DNA from: CAVVDY01 sp963815775
Lineage (GTDB): Bacteria; Acidobacteriota; Terriglobia; Terriglobales; Acidobacteriaceae
NCBI GenBank assembly: GCA_963815775.1
Contig: CAWFIB010000026.1
Coordinates: 95,868-159,867 of the forward strand
Direction of reading: 5' to 3'
DNA: 64,000 nt
Made by a program: the position numbers and the translations under genes. Of the stretch, positions 16,415 to 24,087 are shown piece after piece. Every line of letters starts with the position of its first letter. Position 1 is the stretch's first letter. The notes beneath the pieces were generated by a model. It made no database searches and had not been told where the DNA came from. It saw nothing but the letters and a program-made list of their open reading frames with translations.

Positions 16415-17683
16415 CTACCCCGCTCCGCCACCCATCCACAGCCACGCGACTGTCAGCACGATCATGATGATGGTCGTTGCCCAGGCAATCGCGTTGAACC
16501 AGGTGCCGTTCACATGCTTGCCCATCAGCTCGCTTTTGTTGATGAGCAGCAACATGAAGATCAGCACAAAGGGCAGGACGATTCCGTTCACCACCTGCGA
16601 CAGGATGCTGATCTTCACCAGCGGAATGTTGGGCATCAGGATCACGCCGCCACCGACAATCAGCAGCAGAGTGTAGAGCCAGTAGAAGACCTTGGCGTCG
16701 CCGAACTTGTTGTCCAGCCCGGACTCGAAGCCCAATCCCTCGCACACTGTGTAGGCGGTGGAGAGCGGCAAGATCGATGCCGCAAACAGCGAAGCGTTGA
16801 ACAATCCGGCGGCAAAGAGGATGTAGGCGTACTCGCCGACCAGCGGGCGCAGGGCTTGCGCCGCGTCCGCAGCGTCACGGATCTGGTGGATACCATGCAT
16901 CCACAGGGTCGCGGCGCAGGCCACCACGATGAACCAGGCCACGATGTCGGTGAAGAAGCAGCCCAGGATCACGTCCCAGCGCGAGGTGCGGTATTGGTGG
17001 GCGGTGATTCCCTTCTCCACGATCGACGATTGCAGGTAGAACTGCATCCAGGGCGCGATGGTGGTGCCCACCAGCCCGATCACCATGTAGACATACGACA
17101 CATCGCGGAAAGCCCGGTGGTGCGGCGGGTTGAAGGTCGCCACAAACGCCTCACGCCAGCTCGGGCCGGCCAGCACACCGGCGATGATGTAGGCGAAGTA
17201 GAAGAACGACGCCGCCAGAAACACCTTCTCCACGCTCTTGTAGCTGCCCTTCACCACCAGCAGCCAGACAATGGCGGCTGCAATCGGGACACTGACGAAG
17301 CGCGAGATGTGAAACAGTTCCAGGCTGGTAGCGATGCCCGCGAACTCGGCCACCACGTTGCCGAAGTTGGTGATGATGAGCCCGAGCATCATGAAGAAGG
17401 TGATGCGAAAGCCATACTCTTCGCGGATGAGGTCGCTGAGGCCCTTGCCGGTGACCGCGCCCATGCGCGCCGACATCTCCTGCACCACGACCAGCGCAAT
17501 GGTCATGGGAATCATCACCCACAGCAGGGTGTAGCCAAACTGCGCGCCCGCTGCCGAGTAGGTGTAGATTCCTCCGGCATCGTTGTCGACGTTGGCGGTG
17601 ATGAAGCCGGGGCCAATGACGGCCAGCAGCATCAGCACACGCATTCGCCAGAGCTTTAGCCGTCGCGCTTCAGACATGGACAC
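16415..17683 (-). CDS. Nramp-family transporter with non-canonical metal motifs
   Basis: 422 residues with about eleven membrane segments of the LeuT-fold Nramp family (GPGFITANVDNDAGG in TM1; EMSARMGAVTGKGLSDLIRE after TM3). The family's TM1 DPGN motif reads DNDA here, and the TM6 MPH motif is replaced by IAPWMQFY, so the classical manganese/iron site is not conserved. It is probably a divergent divalent-cation transporter (perhaps magnesium-like) or another solute carrier of this superfamily, in the inner membrane. Monocistronic. Confidence 0.85.
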   Translation of the reverse strand: MSMSEARRLKLWRMRVLMLLAVIGPGFITANVDNDAGGIYTYSAAGAQFGYTLLWVMIPMTIALVVVQEMSARMGAVTGKGLSDLIREEYGFRITFFMMLGLIITNFGNVVAEFAGIATSLELFHISRFVSVPIAAAIVWLLVVKGSYKSVEKVFLAASFFYFAYIIAGVLAGPSWREAFVATFNPPHHRAFRDVSYVYMVIGLVGTTIAPWMQFYLQSSIVEKGITAHQYRTSRWDVILGCFFTDIVAWFIVVACAATLWMHGIHQIRDAADAAQALRPLVGEYAYILFAAGLFNASLFAASILPLSTAYTVCEGLGFESGLDNKFGDAKVFYWLYTLLLIVGGGVILMPNIPLVKISILSQVVNGIVLPFVLIFMLLLINKSELMGKHVNGTWFNAIAWATTIIMIVLTVAWLWMGGGAG

Positions 17684-17868
17684 CGGGAGAACAGAGAGAG
17701 ATGGAGAGCCGCTTCAGGATAAATGGGCAGCGTGGAAAGAGCCAAACCAAGAATCAACCACGGATTTACACGGATGAACGTGGAATGGAGATGCGGATTA
17801 TGGATTCGCCGAGCTTTGTTTCCTAGCGGCGTTCCTCCGCGCCGGACCCGCGGTGAAACCGACCTCGG

Positions 17869-18525
17869 CTATCTCGAAGCCGACGCCTTCCGCTTGTCCG
17901 CGCGCTGCTGCAAGTCTTCCCGCCATCCCGCCGGCAGGGCTTCGACCGCGATGGCCCGCTGCAACAGGCCGAGGTCGGCGGTGTCGCCCGCATAGAGCGC
18001 GATAAGGTCGGCCACGCTGACGGCATTGGGATCGCGCTGCACGATGGTAATCGGAGCACCGGCCTGCAACGCTCCTTCGCGCGTGACTTTGAAGTACCAG
18101 CCAAAGCGGCGCGTGCTGTAGAAGAGCTTGGTCATCTCCGGACGATTGAAGCGAACCTGCAGCTTGTAGCAAGGCAGCCGCGGCTGTGAGATCACGAAGC
18201 GCGCGGAGCCGATCTCCAACTCATCGCCGATATGAACCTCGCTTTCCAGCAGGCCCTCGATGGTGAGGTTCTCGCCGAAGTTTCCCGGCGCCAGCGGCTT
18301 GATGCCGTGCTCGATCCACCAGGCGTAATGCTCGTGAGGATAGACATATACCGCCTTGTCCGCGCCGCCATGCACCGTTAAATCGGACTGCTCATCGCCC
18401 GCGAGATCGAGTTGCTTGACCTGCACCTCGCCCTCCACTGGAAACTTGAAGATCGAGGTAGTGACGGGCTGGCCCATCCAGTTGTATTGCTTTGGCGTGC
18501 CGACGTTGACAGAAAGAACTTTCAT
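17869..18525 (-). CDS. MOSC domain protein (YiiM type)
   Basis: About 218 residues, the length of YiiM. It has SDLTVHGGADKAVYVYPHEHY and GNFGENLTIEG typical of MOSC domains, the conserved Cys in RLPCYKLQVRF, and a C-terminal helical (3-alpha) part. ATG at 18525 begins the conserved MKVLSVNVG; an upstream ATG at 18537 is possible. MOSC proteins move sulfur or bind molybdenum cofactor; YiiM relatives help reduce N-hydroxylated compounds. No molybdenum genes are nearby. Confidence 0.9.
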   Translation of the reverse strand: MKVLSVNVGTPKQYNWMGQPVTTSIFKFPVEGEVQVKQLDLAGDEQSDLTVHGGADKAVYVYPHEHYAWWIEHGIKPLAPGNFGENLTIEGLLESEVHIGDELEIGSARFVISQPRLPCYKLQVRFNRPEMTKLFYSTRRFGWYFKVTREGALQAGAPITIVQRDPNAVSVADLIALYAGDTADLGLLQRAIAVEALPAGWREDLQQRADKRKASASR

Positions 18526-18599
18526 GAGGGCCCCCATTACGACGATTGAGCAGAACTGATGCGTTGCCGCGGCTTCACGACTCGAAGTACAGTTGCAAA

Positions 18600-18845
18600 A
18601 CGCTGCAAATTAGAACCTCAGGTGTAACTGACAATTTACGCTGCCGTCAACAAATCCACACGCGCCTGATGTACAAGCGATACAGTACAGTCGGCTGGCC
18701 GGCACGTTGCCGCGTCGCCGACGAAGCCGGCTGACGAAGGTTCGCGAAACAACTTTCGCGGATATTCGCGATGAACCCTCGCGAAGCCAAGAGCGAGAAA
18801 CCTCTCGCCAAATGAGGCACGGCCAACCCGCCGTGCTTTTTTGTT
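18600..18845 (+). ncRNA. Candidate structured small RNA
   Basis: This gap holds several complementary blocks: GTCGGCTGGCC against GCCGGCTGAC around 18690-18735, repeated TTCGCG/CGCGAA words (18740-18786), GAGCGAGA/CTCTCGC, and a final GC stem with T6. No protein-coding frame looks real. A plus-strand small RNA ending at the terminator is inferred; no clear promoter was found. Confidence 0.3.
18817..18842 (+). terminator. Rho-independent terminator
   Basis: Perfect 7-bp stem GCACGGC/GCCGTGC with a 6-nt loop followed by TTTTTT on the plus strand. No plus-strand protein gene lies upstream, so it probably ends a non-coding transcript. Confidence 0.7.
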
Positions 18846-18988
18846 GCAAGCGGTACGGCCTTTCCACTTGTGTGCAACAAGTTGCAGCCGGTTACTGGCG
18901 CCGCCCATCTCGGCTCGCGATCCCCACACATCCTTCGCCTGGTTGGCGCATCTGATAAGCGACGTACGATGACTCAGATGAGGCACTC

Positions 18989-19468
18989 ATGAAAAACGAA
19001 GAAGCTCTGCGACAACAGCTTGCAAAGATGCTGGATTGGGGCGAGGCACACATCGACTTTCAAACCGTGCTCGCCGGCCTGGGGTTCAAGCAGCAGGGCC
19101 GCGTGCCAGACGGACTGCCGCACTCGGCATGGCAATTGCTTGAACACTTGCGGATCGCTCTCCGGGACATCCTGGAGTTCAGCCGCGGCTCCCAGCACAA
19201 GTCGCCAAAATGGCCGGAAGGCTACTGGCCTGCCACCGTAGCTCCGCCAGACGACAAGGCGTGGAAGCACAGCGCCGACTCCTTCCTGGGCGATCTGGAG
19301 GCGATGCGCAAGGTGATCGCGGACCCAGCGAGCGACCTGTTCCAGCCGCTGGCTCACGGCACTGGACAGACGCTCCTGAGAGAGGCGCTGCTGGCCGCCG
19401 ATCACAACGCGTATCACCTCGGCCAACTGGTGCTGGTGCGCAAGGCGCTGGGCGCCTGGCCGGAGTAA
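18989..19468 (+). CDS. DinB-like four-helix protein
   Basis: 159 residues of the DinB/YfiT superfamily. Histidines that would form the metal triad lie in SAWQLLEHLRIAL and in ADHNAYHLGQLVLVRK, the family's hallmark C-terminal helix. GAGG precedes the ATG. DinB-like proteins are often thiol-dependent (bacillithiol/mycothiol) transferases or damage-inducible proteins of unknown role. A second, more distant DinB-like protein (DUF1569) is at 30308-30838. Confidence 0.85.
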   Translation: MKNEEALRQQLAKMLDWGEAHIDFQTVLAGLGFKQQGRVPDGLPHSAWQLLEHLRIALRDILEFSRGSQHKSPKWPEGYWPATVAPPDDKAWKHSADSFLGDLEAMRKVIADPASDLFQPLAHGTGQTLLREALLAADHNAYHLGQLVLVRKALGAWPE

Positions 19469-19536
19469 TGTGCGGACTCCGGCGCGCACGGCCCAGCGGG
19501 CGGGGATCGTGGGTCACAGGCGTCTGGTATCGGGCG

Positions 19537-19665
19537 TTAGGGAAAGTCTGATTAAGCTCGATCATCGAAGACCCTCAGGGGATAAAGCCCAGCTTTATTC
19601 GAGGCACTCACGGACGGAGTGAAGGCCGTCCCCTTCAAGCCCGGACTTAATCAGACCTTCCTTAG
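19537..19665. repeat. 129-bp palindromic element with 20-bp inverted ends
   Basis: Left arm TTAGGGAAAGTCTGATTAAG (19537-19556) and right arm CTTAATCAGACCTTCCTTAG (19646-19665) are complementary at 17 of 20 positions. The interior contains further small palindromes (GGACGG/CCGTCC). It lies between the convergent DinB and GNAT genes; a MITE-like or REP-type element is inferred. Confidence 0.65.
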
Positions 19666-19710
19666 AGACCCAGCAGATGGCGTCTGATACCTGATGCCCA
19701 ACGCCCTTCT

Positions 19711-20307
19711 TCACACGTTCTTCCGCATCAGGACATTCCTCTTGCCGAAGGGCGCCACTTCCTTGAATCCATGCTTGCGAAACATCGAAACTGTCCCATG
19801 GGTCGAGACGTTGCCGAAGGACGCGCCTGACCAATCCGCGACAGGATAGCCTTCGACCAATCCGCCGCCCTGCGCCTTGATCGACACCAGAGCAGCTTTC
19901 AACGCCAGGCCCGCAATTCCCTGCCGCCGAAATCGCTTGTCCACGACAAAACAGGGAATCCTCCAGAGGCGCTTGCGGTCTGCCGGCTCGGAGGCGGGAT
20001 AGTTAGGATCGTCGTCGATGCGCGGGAGCTCGTCGGCGCGCCCGAACTGGCACCAACCCACGGGCTCATCGCCTAGGTAAACCAGTATGCCGTGCGAGCG
20101 TGCCTCGGCGACCAGTTTCTTCTTGTCGGGACAGTTCGCCTGGCTTCGTTCCGCGCGGCGAAGCTTTTCAGTTTTGGGTAGCGGCCGGCAGCGGTGATGA
20201 TGCATGCACCAGCAGAAGTCCCACCCATTGCCGCGCGAGAAGAGGTCTTCAAAATCGCGCCAGGTGGCCTGGGTTAGCTCTTTGGTGGTGTATCTGTGAT
20301 CGGGCAT
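19711..20307 (-). CDS. GNAT-family acetyltransferase
   Basis: 198 residues. The acetyl-CoA binding block is FVVDKRFRRQGIAGLALKAAL (motif A, with RxxGxA) at about residues 115-135, preceded by EPVGWCQFGRADELPRI. The N-terminal part contains a His/Cys-rich stretch (DFCWCMHHHRC) common in this subgroup. The substrate is unknown. Its 3' end faces the palindromic element that probably marks the transcription boundary. Confidence 0.85.
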   Translation of the reverse strand: MPDHRYTTKELTQATWRDFEDLFSRGNGWDFCWCMHHHRCRPLPKTEKLRRAERSQANCPDKKKLVAEARSHGILVYLGDEPVGWCQFGRADELPRIDDDPNYPASEPADRKRLWRIPCFVVDKRFRRQGIAGLALKAALVSIKAQGGGLVEGYPVADWSGASFGNVSTHGTVSMFRKHGFKEVAPFGKRNVLMRKNV

Positions 20308-20361
20308 ATTTCAAGGTATTTGCACCTATAATCCCGTCAAGCGAGGAGTGTCAACGAAACA

Positions 20362-20583
20362 ATGGAAGCGCCTGCCACTATGGGTTCCACAGAACAAACC
20401 CGCTGGTATGATTTTCCGGTAATCGATTGGGAGACACTCTTTCACCCGCAGTTTTCCTATGACAAAGCGAAAGTCGTCGGCCTGCGGCGGGCCCATGGCT
20501 CAGATAACTACGCTACCTTGCGCACCCGCTCTTCCTTGCGATCCGCGCCCTCCGCGTTCCTCCGCGGTAGAAGTCCCCGCTAA
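20362..20583 (+). CDS. Small open frame, doubtful hypothetical protein
   Basis: 73 codons beginning MEAPATMGSTEQTRWYDFPV. The first 45 residues look protein-like (WYDFPVIDWETLFHPQF), but the tail runs into the dispersed CCGCGCCCTCCGCG repeat (20535-20570) and becomes Arg/Ser-rich. It may be a truncated gene whose 3' end was replaced by repeat sequence, or not coding at all. Confidence 0.25.
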   Translation: MEAPATMGSTEQTRWYDFPVIDWETLFHPQFSYDKAKVVGLRRAHGSDNYATLRTRSSLRSAPSAFLRGRSPR

Positions 20584-21827
20584 ACCGTAACCATGCCCGC
20601 TCCGGCATGCTCCAGTTCGTGAGCTACCGCGATGGACAGGCGGCGGATACCTTCGCGGATCATCTCCGGGGTGGCGTTGGAGAAGTTCAACCGCATGTGC
20701 GAGCCCTTGTCGCCGTCGGCGAAGAACGGATCGCCGGGCACAAAAGCCACGTCATGCCGCAGCGCGTCGTCGAGCAGGCGCCGCGAGCTCACGCCCGTGG
20801 GCAGCGTCACCCACAGGAACAGTCCGCCGTGGGGATGGGTCCAGGTGACCTCTTCGGGGAAGTAGTCGTTGAGCGCGCGCAGCATGGCGTCCTTGCGCTC
20901 GGTGTAGACCTTGCGAATGAGCTTCACGTGCTCGTCGAGGAAGCCGTCGCGTGCCACTTCGTAGGTGACCATCTGCGCGAAGCCTGAGGTGTGCAGGTCG
21001 GAGCTTTGCTTGATCTGCACCAGCCGCGCGATCACTTCCGGCGGAGCGGCGATCCAGGCGATGCGCATGCCCGGCGCCAGCAGCTTGGAGAAGGTGCTGA
21101 GATAGATCACGTTGCCCAGGGTGTAGCCGCTGTCGCGTTGCAGGTTGGCGCGGTCAAGCACGAAGAGCGGCGTTTTGTGCTCACCCTCGTAGCGAAGCTG
21201 GCCGTAAGGATCGTCTTCGATGATCGGAATGCCGTACTTGTCCGACAGCAGCACAATCTGCTTGCGGCGCTCCTCTGACAATGTGACACCACCGGGGTTC
21301 TGGAAGTTTGGCAGGATGTACATGAACTTCGGCCCGGAGCGCAGCGCGGTTTCGAGATAGTCGGTGTTGAGGCCGTGATCATCGATAGGGACGGTGACGT
21401 ACTCGGCGCCCATCAGATCGAAGGCCTGCAACGCGCCAAGGTAGCTGGGCGACTCCACCAGGATGCGGTCGCCGCGATTGATAAACAGCTTGGAGATCAG
21501 GTCGAGGGCCTGCTGCGAGCCGGAGGTGATCATCACGTTGTCGACGCTGGCCAGGATGCCGTAGCGCGACATCTGCTCAACGATGAACTGGCGCAGCGGC
21601 AGGTACCCTTCCGTGGGACCATACTGCAGCGCGACCGTCGGCTTGTCGGTGAGTACGCGGTTGCAGGCTTCTTTAAACTTTTCGACCGGAAAGACTTCCG
21701 GCGCGGGCATGCCGCCGGCAAAGGAAATTACTTCGGGACGTTGGGTGAGTTTCAGGAGTTCACGAATGATGGAGCTTTTTGCGCACTTGGTGCGCTGGGC
21801 GTAGCGATGCGCCCACGGTGCAGCCAT
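20580..21827 (-). CDS. PLP-dependent aminotransferase (2-aminoadipate/MocR-like, class I/II)
   Basis: 415 residues, fold type I. Motifs in order: SFAGGMPAPEVFP, LQYGPTEGYLPLRQF, ITSGSQQALDLI (PLP phosphate binding), PNFQNPGG, IIEDDPYGQL, and STFSKLLAPGMRIAW holding the Schiff-base lysine. This pattern is that of LysN/2-aminoadipate-type aminotransferases with broad substrate range (branched-chain, aromatic or aminoadipate). No DNA-binding domain is present, so it is an enzyme and not a MocR regulator. Monocistronic. Confidence 0.92.
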   Translation of the reverse strand: MAAPWAHRYAQRTKCAKSSIIRELLKLTQRPEVISFAGGMPAPEVFPVEKFKEACNRVLTDKPTVALQYGPTEGYLPLRQFIVEQMSRYGILASVDNVMITSGSQQALDLISKLFINRGDRILVESPSYLGALQAFDLMGAEYVTVPIDDHGLNTDYLETALRSGPKFMYILPNFQNPGGVTLSEERRKQIVLLSDKYGIPIIEDDPYGQLRYEGEHKTPLFVLDRANLQRDSGYTLGNVIYLSTFSKLLAPGMRIAWIAAPPEVIARLVQIKQSSDLHTSGFAQMVTYEVARDGFLDEHVKLIRKVYTERKDAMLRALNDYFPEEVTWTHPHGGLFLWVTLPTGVSSRRLLDDALRHDVAFVPGDPFFADGDKGSHMRLNFSNATPEMIREGIRRLSIAVAHELEHAGAGMVTV

Positions 21828-22107
21828 AGGAATCCCCCTTAGTAATTACAGATAATGGTAGCCAGTGCCGTGAACCATCGTCTGTGACGGAGGACACGTG
21901 GGAATGTGCGGTTGGCGGGAAGACGCTCACCACGGAGGCACCGGAAACACGGAGAGATTAGGAACAGGATTTCTCTGTGATCCTCGTGACCTGGGTGGTG
22001 AATGTTGTTTTGCCGCCAGTGCCAGTGCCAGAAGGCGGCTTCGGGAAAGCCAGCGCGCTAAACACGGAGGAAGGCTGGAAATCCGATTCGATGACCCAAA
22101 TTACCCG

Positions 22108-23754
22108 CTACCCAACCGCCACACTGCCTCGGCCTAATTCATTCCGTTTCAGGGTAAAGGAAAGAACAAACATGATTGCCGCTATGAAAGAGAGAACGAG
22201 AAAGGTGTCGATGTAAGCCAGGGTCGTCGCTTGTCTGATCATGGTTTTATAAACCAGGGCGTAAGCCTGTTTCGCCGCCAACGTCGCGTCGGCACCGTAG
22301 ACAAACAGGTGAGCCGATAAGGCGGCAGCGGCGTCGGCAAAAGAAGGCCGGCCTGGAGTGACGTTTGCCGCAAGATGGACCTGGTGAAATTGCGCGCGCC
22401 GGGCAACGATGGTCGTCACCATCGAGGTCCCAACACTGCTGCCGATGTTACGCATGAAGTTCACCAGTCCTGCGACGCTGCTGTTCTTCTCCGCGGGCAC
22501 TCCTATATAAGAGGAAACATTGATGGGGACAAACAGAAAGCCCAGACCAAAGACCTGGACCAGTCGAAGCATGGCCGCGCTGCGGAAGCTGATATCGAGA
22601 TCGAGCTGCCGGCTGGAGTAGTACATTCCTATGGCCAGGGTGAGCCAGCCGAACGCCACCAGATATTTGGCCTGCACCTTCGATATAAGCACGCCGGTGA
22701 CGGGCATCAGGAACAGCAGCAGCAAGCCCCCTCCGGACAGCACCAGGCCGGCCGATTCCGCCGTATAGCCCATGAGCGACTGCAGGAACAGCGGCATCAT
22801 GACCAGGCTGGAGAACAGCATGACTCCGAGCACGAACATCATGAAGTTCGCTCCCAGGAAGTTCAGGTTCTTGAAGAGGCGAACGTCAATCACCGGGTGC
22901 TTGTTGAACCACTCCCAAAGCACGAGCGAGATCAGTGCTACCGCGGCGAGGGTGGCAAGGGTAACGATGAAGTGCGAGCCAAACCAGTCGTCTTCCTGGC
23001 CTTTGTCCAGCATGATCTGCAAGGCACCAACGCCGAGGATGAGCAGCGAGACTCCGATGTAGTCGATTTTGGCGATTGCTCCCGCCACCCGTTTCGCCCA
23101 GGGCGGATCGTCAATCAGGCGATACACGAGAAAGAGCGCCAAAATTCCAATGGGGCCGTTAATGAAAAAAATCCAGCGCCAGGTGTAGTTGTCGGTGATC
23201 CAGCCACCCAGCGTCGGCCCGATGGTAGGCGCGACGATGACGGTAACGCCATAGAGCGCGAAGGCCAAGCCGCGCTTATCCGGCGGAAAGGTGTCCGCCA
23301 GGATTGCCTGGGCCATGGGTTGCAGCCCTCCGCCGCCGGCTCCCTGCAATATGCGAAACAGGATGATGGCGCCGAGGCTCGGCGCGAAGCCGCACAACAT
23401 GGAACTCACGGTGAAGATTGTCAGGCAAGTCATGAAGAAGCGCTTGCGTCCCAGCACGCTGGAAGCCCATCCGCTAATGGGCAGCACGATGGCATTCGAA
23501 ACCAGATAGGAAGTAAGTACCCAGGTGCTCTCGTCGTTGCTGGCTCCCAGATTGCCGCCTATATAGGGGAGCGCGACGTTGGCGATGCTGGTGTCCAGCA
23601 CCTCCATGAATGCCGCCAGCGCCACCACAACGCCAATCAGCCAGGGATTGAAGGCAGGCTTCCAGGTTGGGACTGCGTGTAGCTCCGCGATGGCGGCTGC
23701 AGCGGCCTCGCGCTGCGGTAATTCGTGGCCGAGACTTTCAGCTCCGGCTGCCAT
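22108..23754 (-). CDS. DHA2-family (EmrB/QacA) drug efflux MFS transporter
   Basis: 548 residues with about fourteen membrane segments. MFS signatures are MEVLDTSIANVALPYIGGNL in TM1 (the DHA2 motif D1), SNAIVLPISGWASSVLGRKR (motif A) and GVTVIVAPTIGPTLGGWI (motif C). It is a proton-driven exporter of drugs or lipophilic toxins. An adaptor (EmrA) is not adjacent; the HlyD-like adaptor at 45568 is far away. No regulator gene is linked. Confidence 0.92.
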   Translation of the reverse strand: MAAGAESLGHELPQREAAAAAIAELHAVPTWKPAFNPWLIGVVVALAAFMEVLDTSIANVALPYIGGNLGASNDESTWVLTSYLVSNAIVLPISGWASSVLGRKRFFMTCLTIFTVSSMLCGFAPSLGAIILFRILQGAGGGGLQPMAQAILADTFPPDKRGLAFALYGVTVIVAPTIGPTLGGWITDNYTWRWIFFINGPIGILALFLVYRLIDDPPWAKRVAGAIAKIDYIGVSLLILGVGALQIMLDKGQEDDWFGSHFIVTLATLAAVALISLVLWEWFNKHPVIDVRLFKNLNFLGANFMMFVLGVMLFSSLVMMPLFLQSLMGYTAESAGLVLSGGGLLLLFLMPVTGVLISKVQAKYLVAFGWLTLAIGMYYSSRQLDLDISFRSAAMLRLVQVFGLGFLFVPINVSSYIGVPAEKNSSVAGLVNFMRNIGSSVGTSMVTTIVARRAQFHQVHLAANVTPGRPSFADAAAALSAHLFVYGADATLAAKQAYALVYKTMIRQATTLAYIDTFLVLSFIAAIMFVLSFTLKRNELGRGSVAVG

Positions 23755-24087
23755 TACGGTCTATACGAAATCCTGGAAATCGGGGTGCGAGGAAATCGAC
23801 TCGCGTAATTCGATTACTCACCAGCTTTCGAGGGTTCTTTGAATGTGAGACTCAGCCGGATTACGACAGATCAGCCTGAAATGTCTAATCCGCCGCAACC
23901 AACCGGCAGCAATTCACTCAGTCAGGCTGGGCATCCGCGGCTTTCGGATGTGTGGAGGTGGGGATGAGGAGCAGCACGTGCCTCTACGTCGCTCTCCGCC
24001 TTCGATGGATTTCTCCGCACAGGATGACAAGCCTATTTTCTTAATCTGCGCCCTTTGCGTTCGCCGGCAGTTGCAACGTCTTCCGCC
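23755..24087. other. Intergenic region, no gene seen
   Basis: About 330 bp. It contains fragments of common interspersed sequences (CACAGGATGACAAG at about 24018 and CTGCGCCCTTTGCGTTCGCC at about 24048). No coding frame, RNA gene or clear promoter is recognisable. Confidence 0.6.

Noticed and set aside
16379..17659. 426-codon plus-strand frame opposite the Nramp-like gene
   Set aside because: It is His/Asp/Gln-rich with no family motif, exactly antisense to a convincing membrane transporter; a GC-driven shadow frame.
22375..23682. 435-codon plus-strand frame opposite the MFS exporter
   Set aside because: Low-complexity charged composition, antisense to a clear transporter; no ribosome site.
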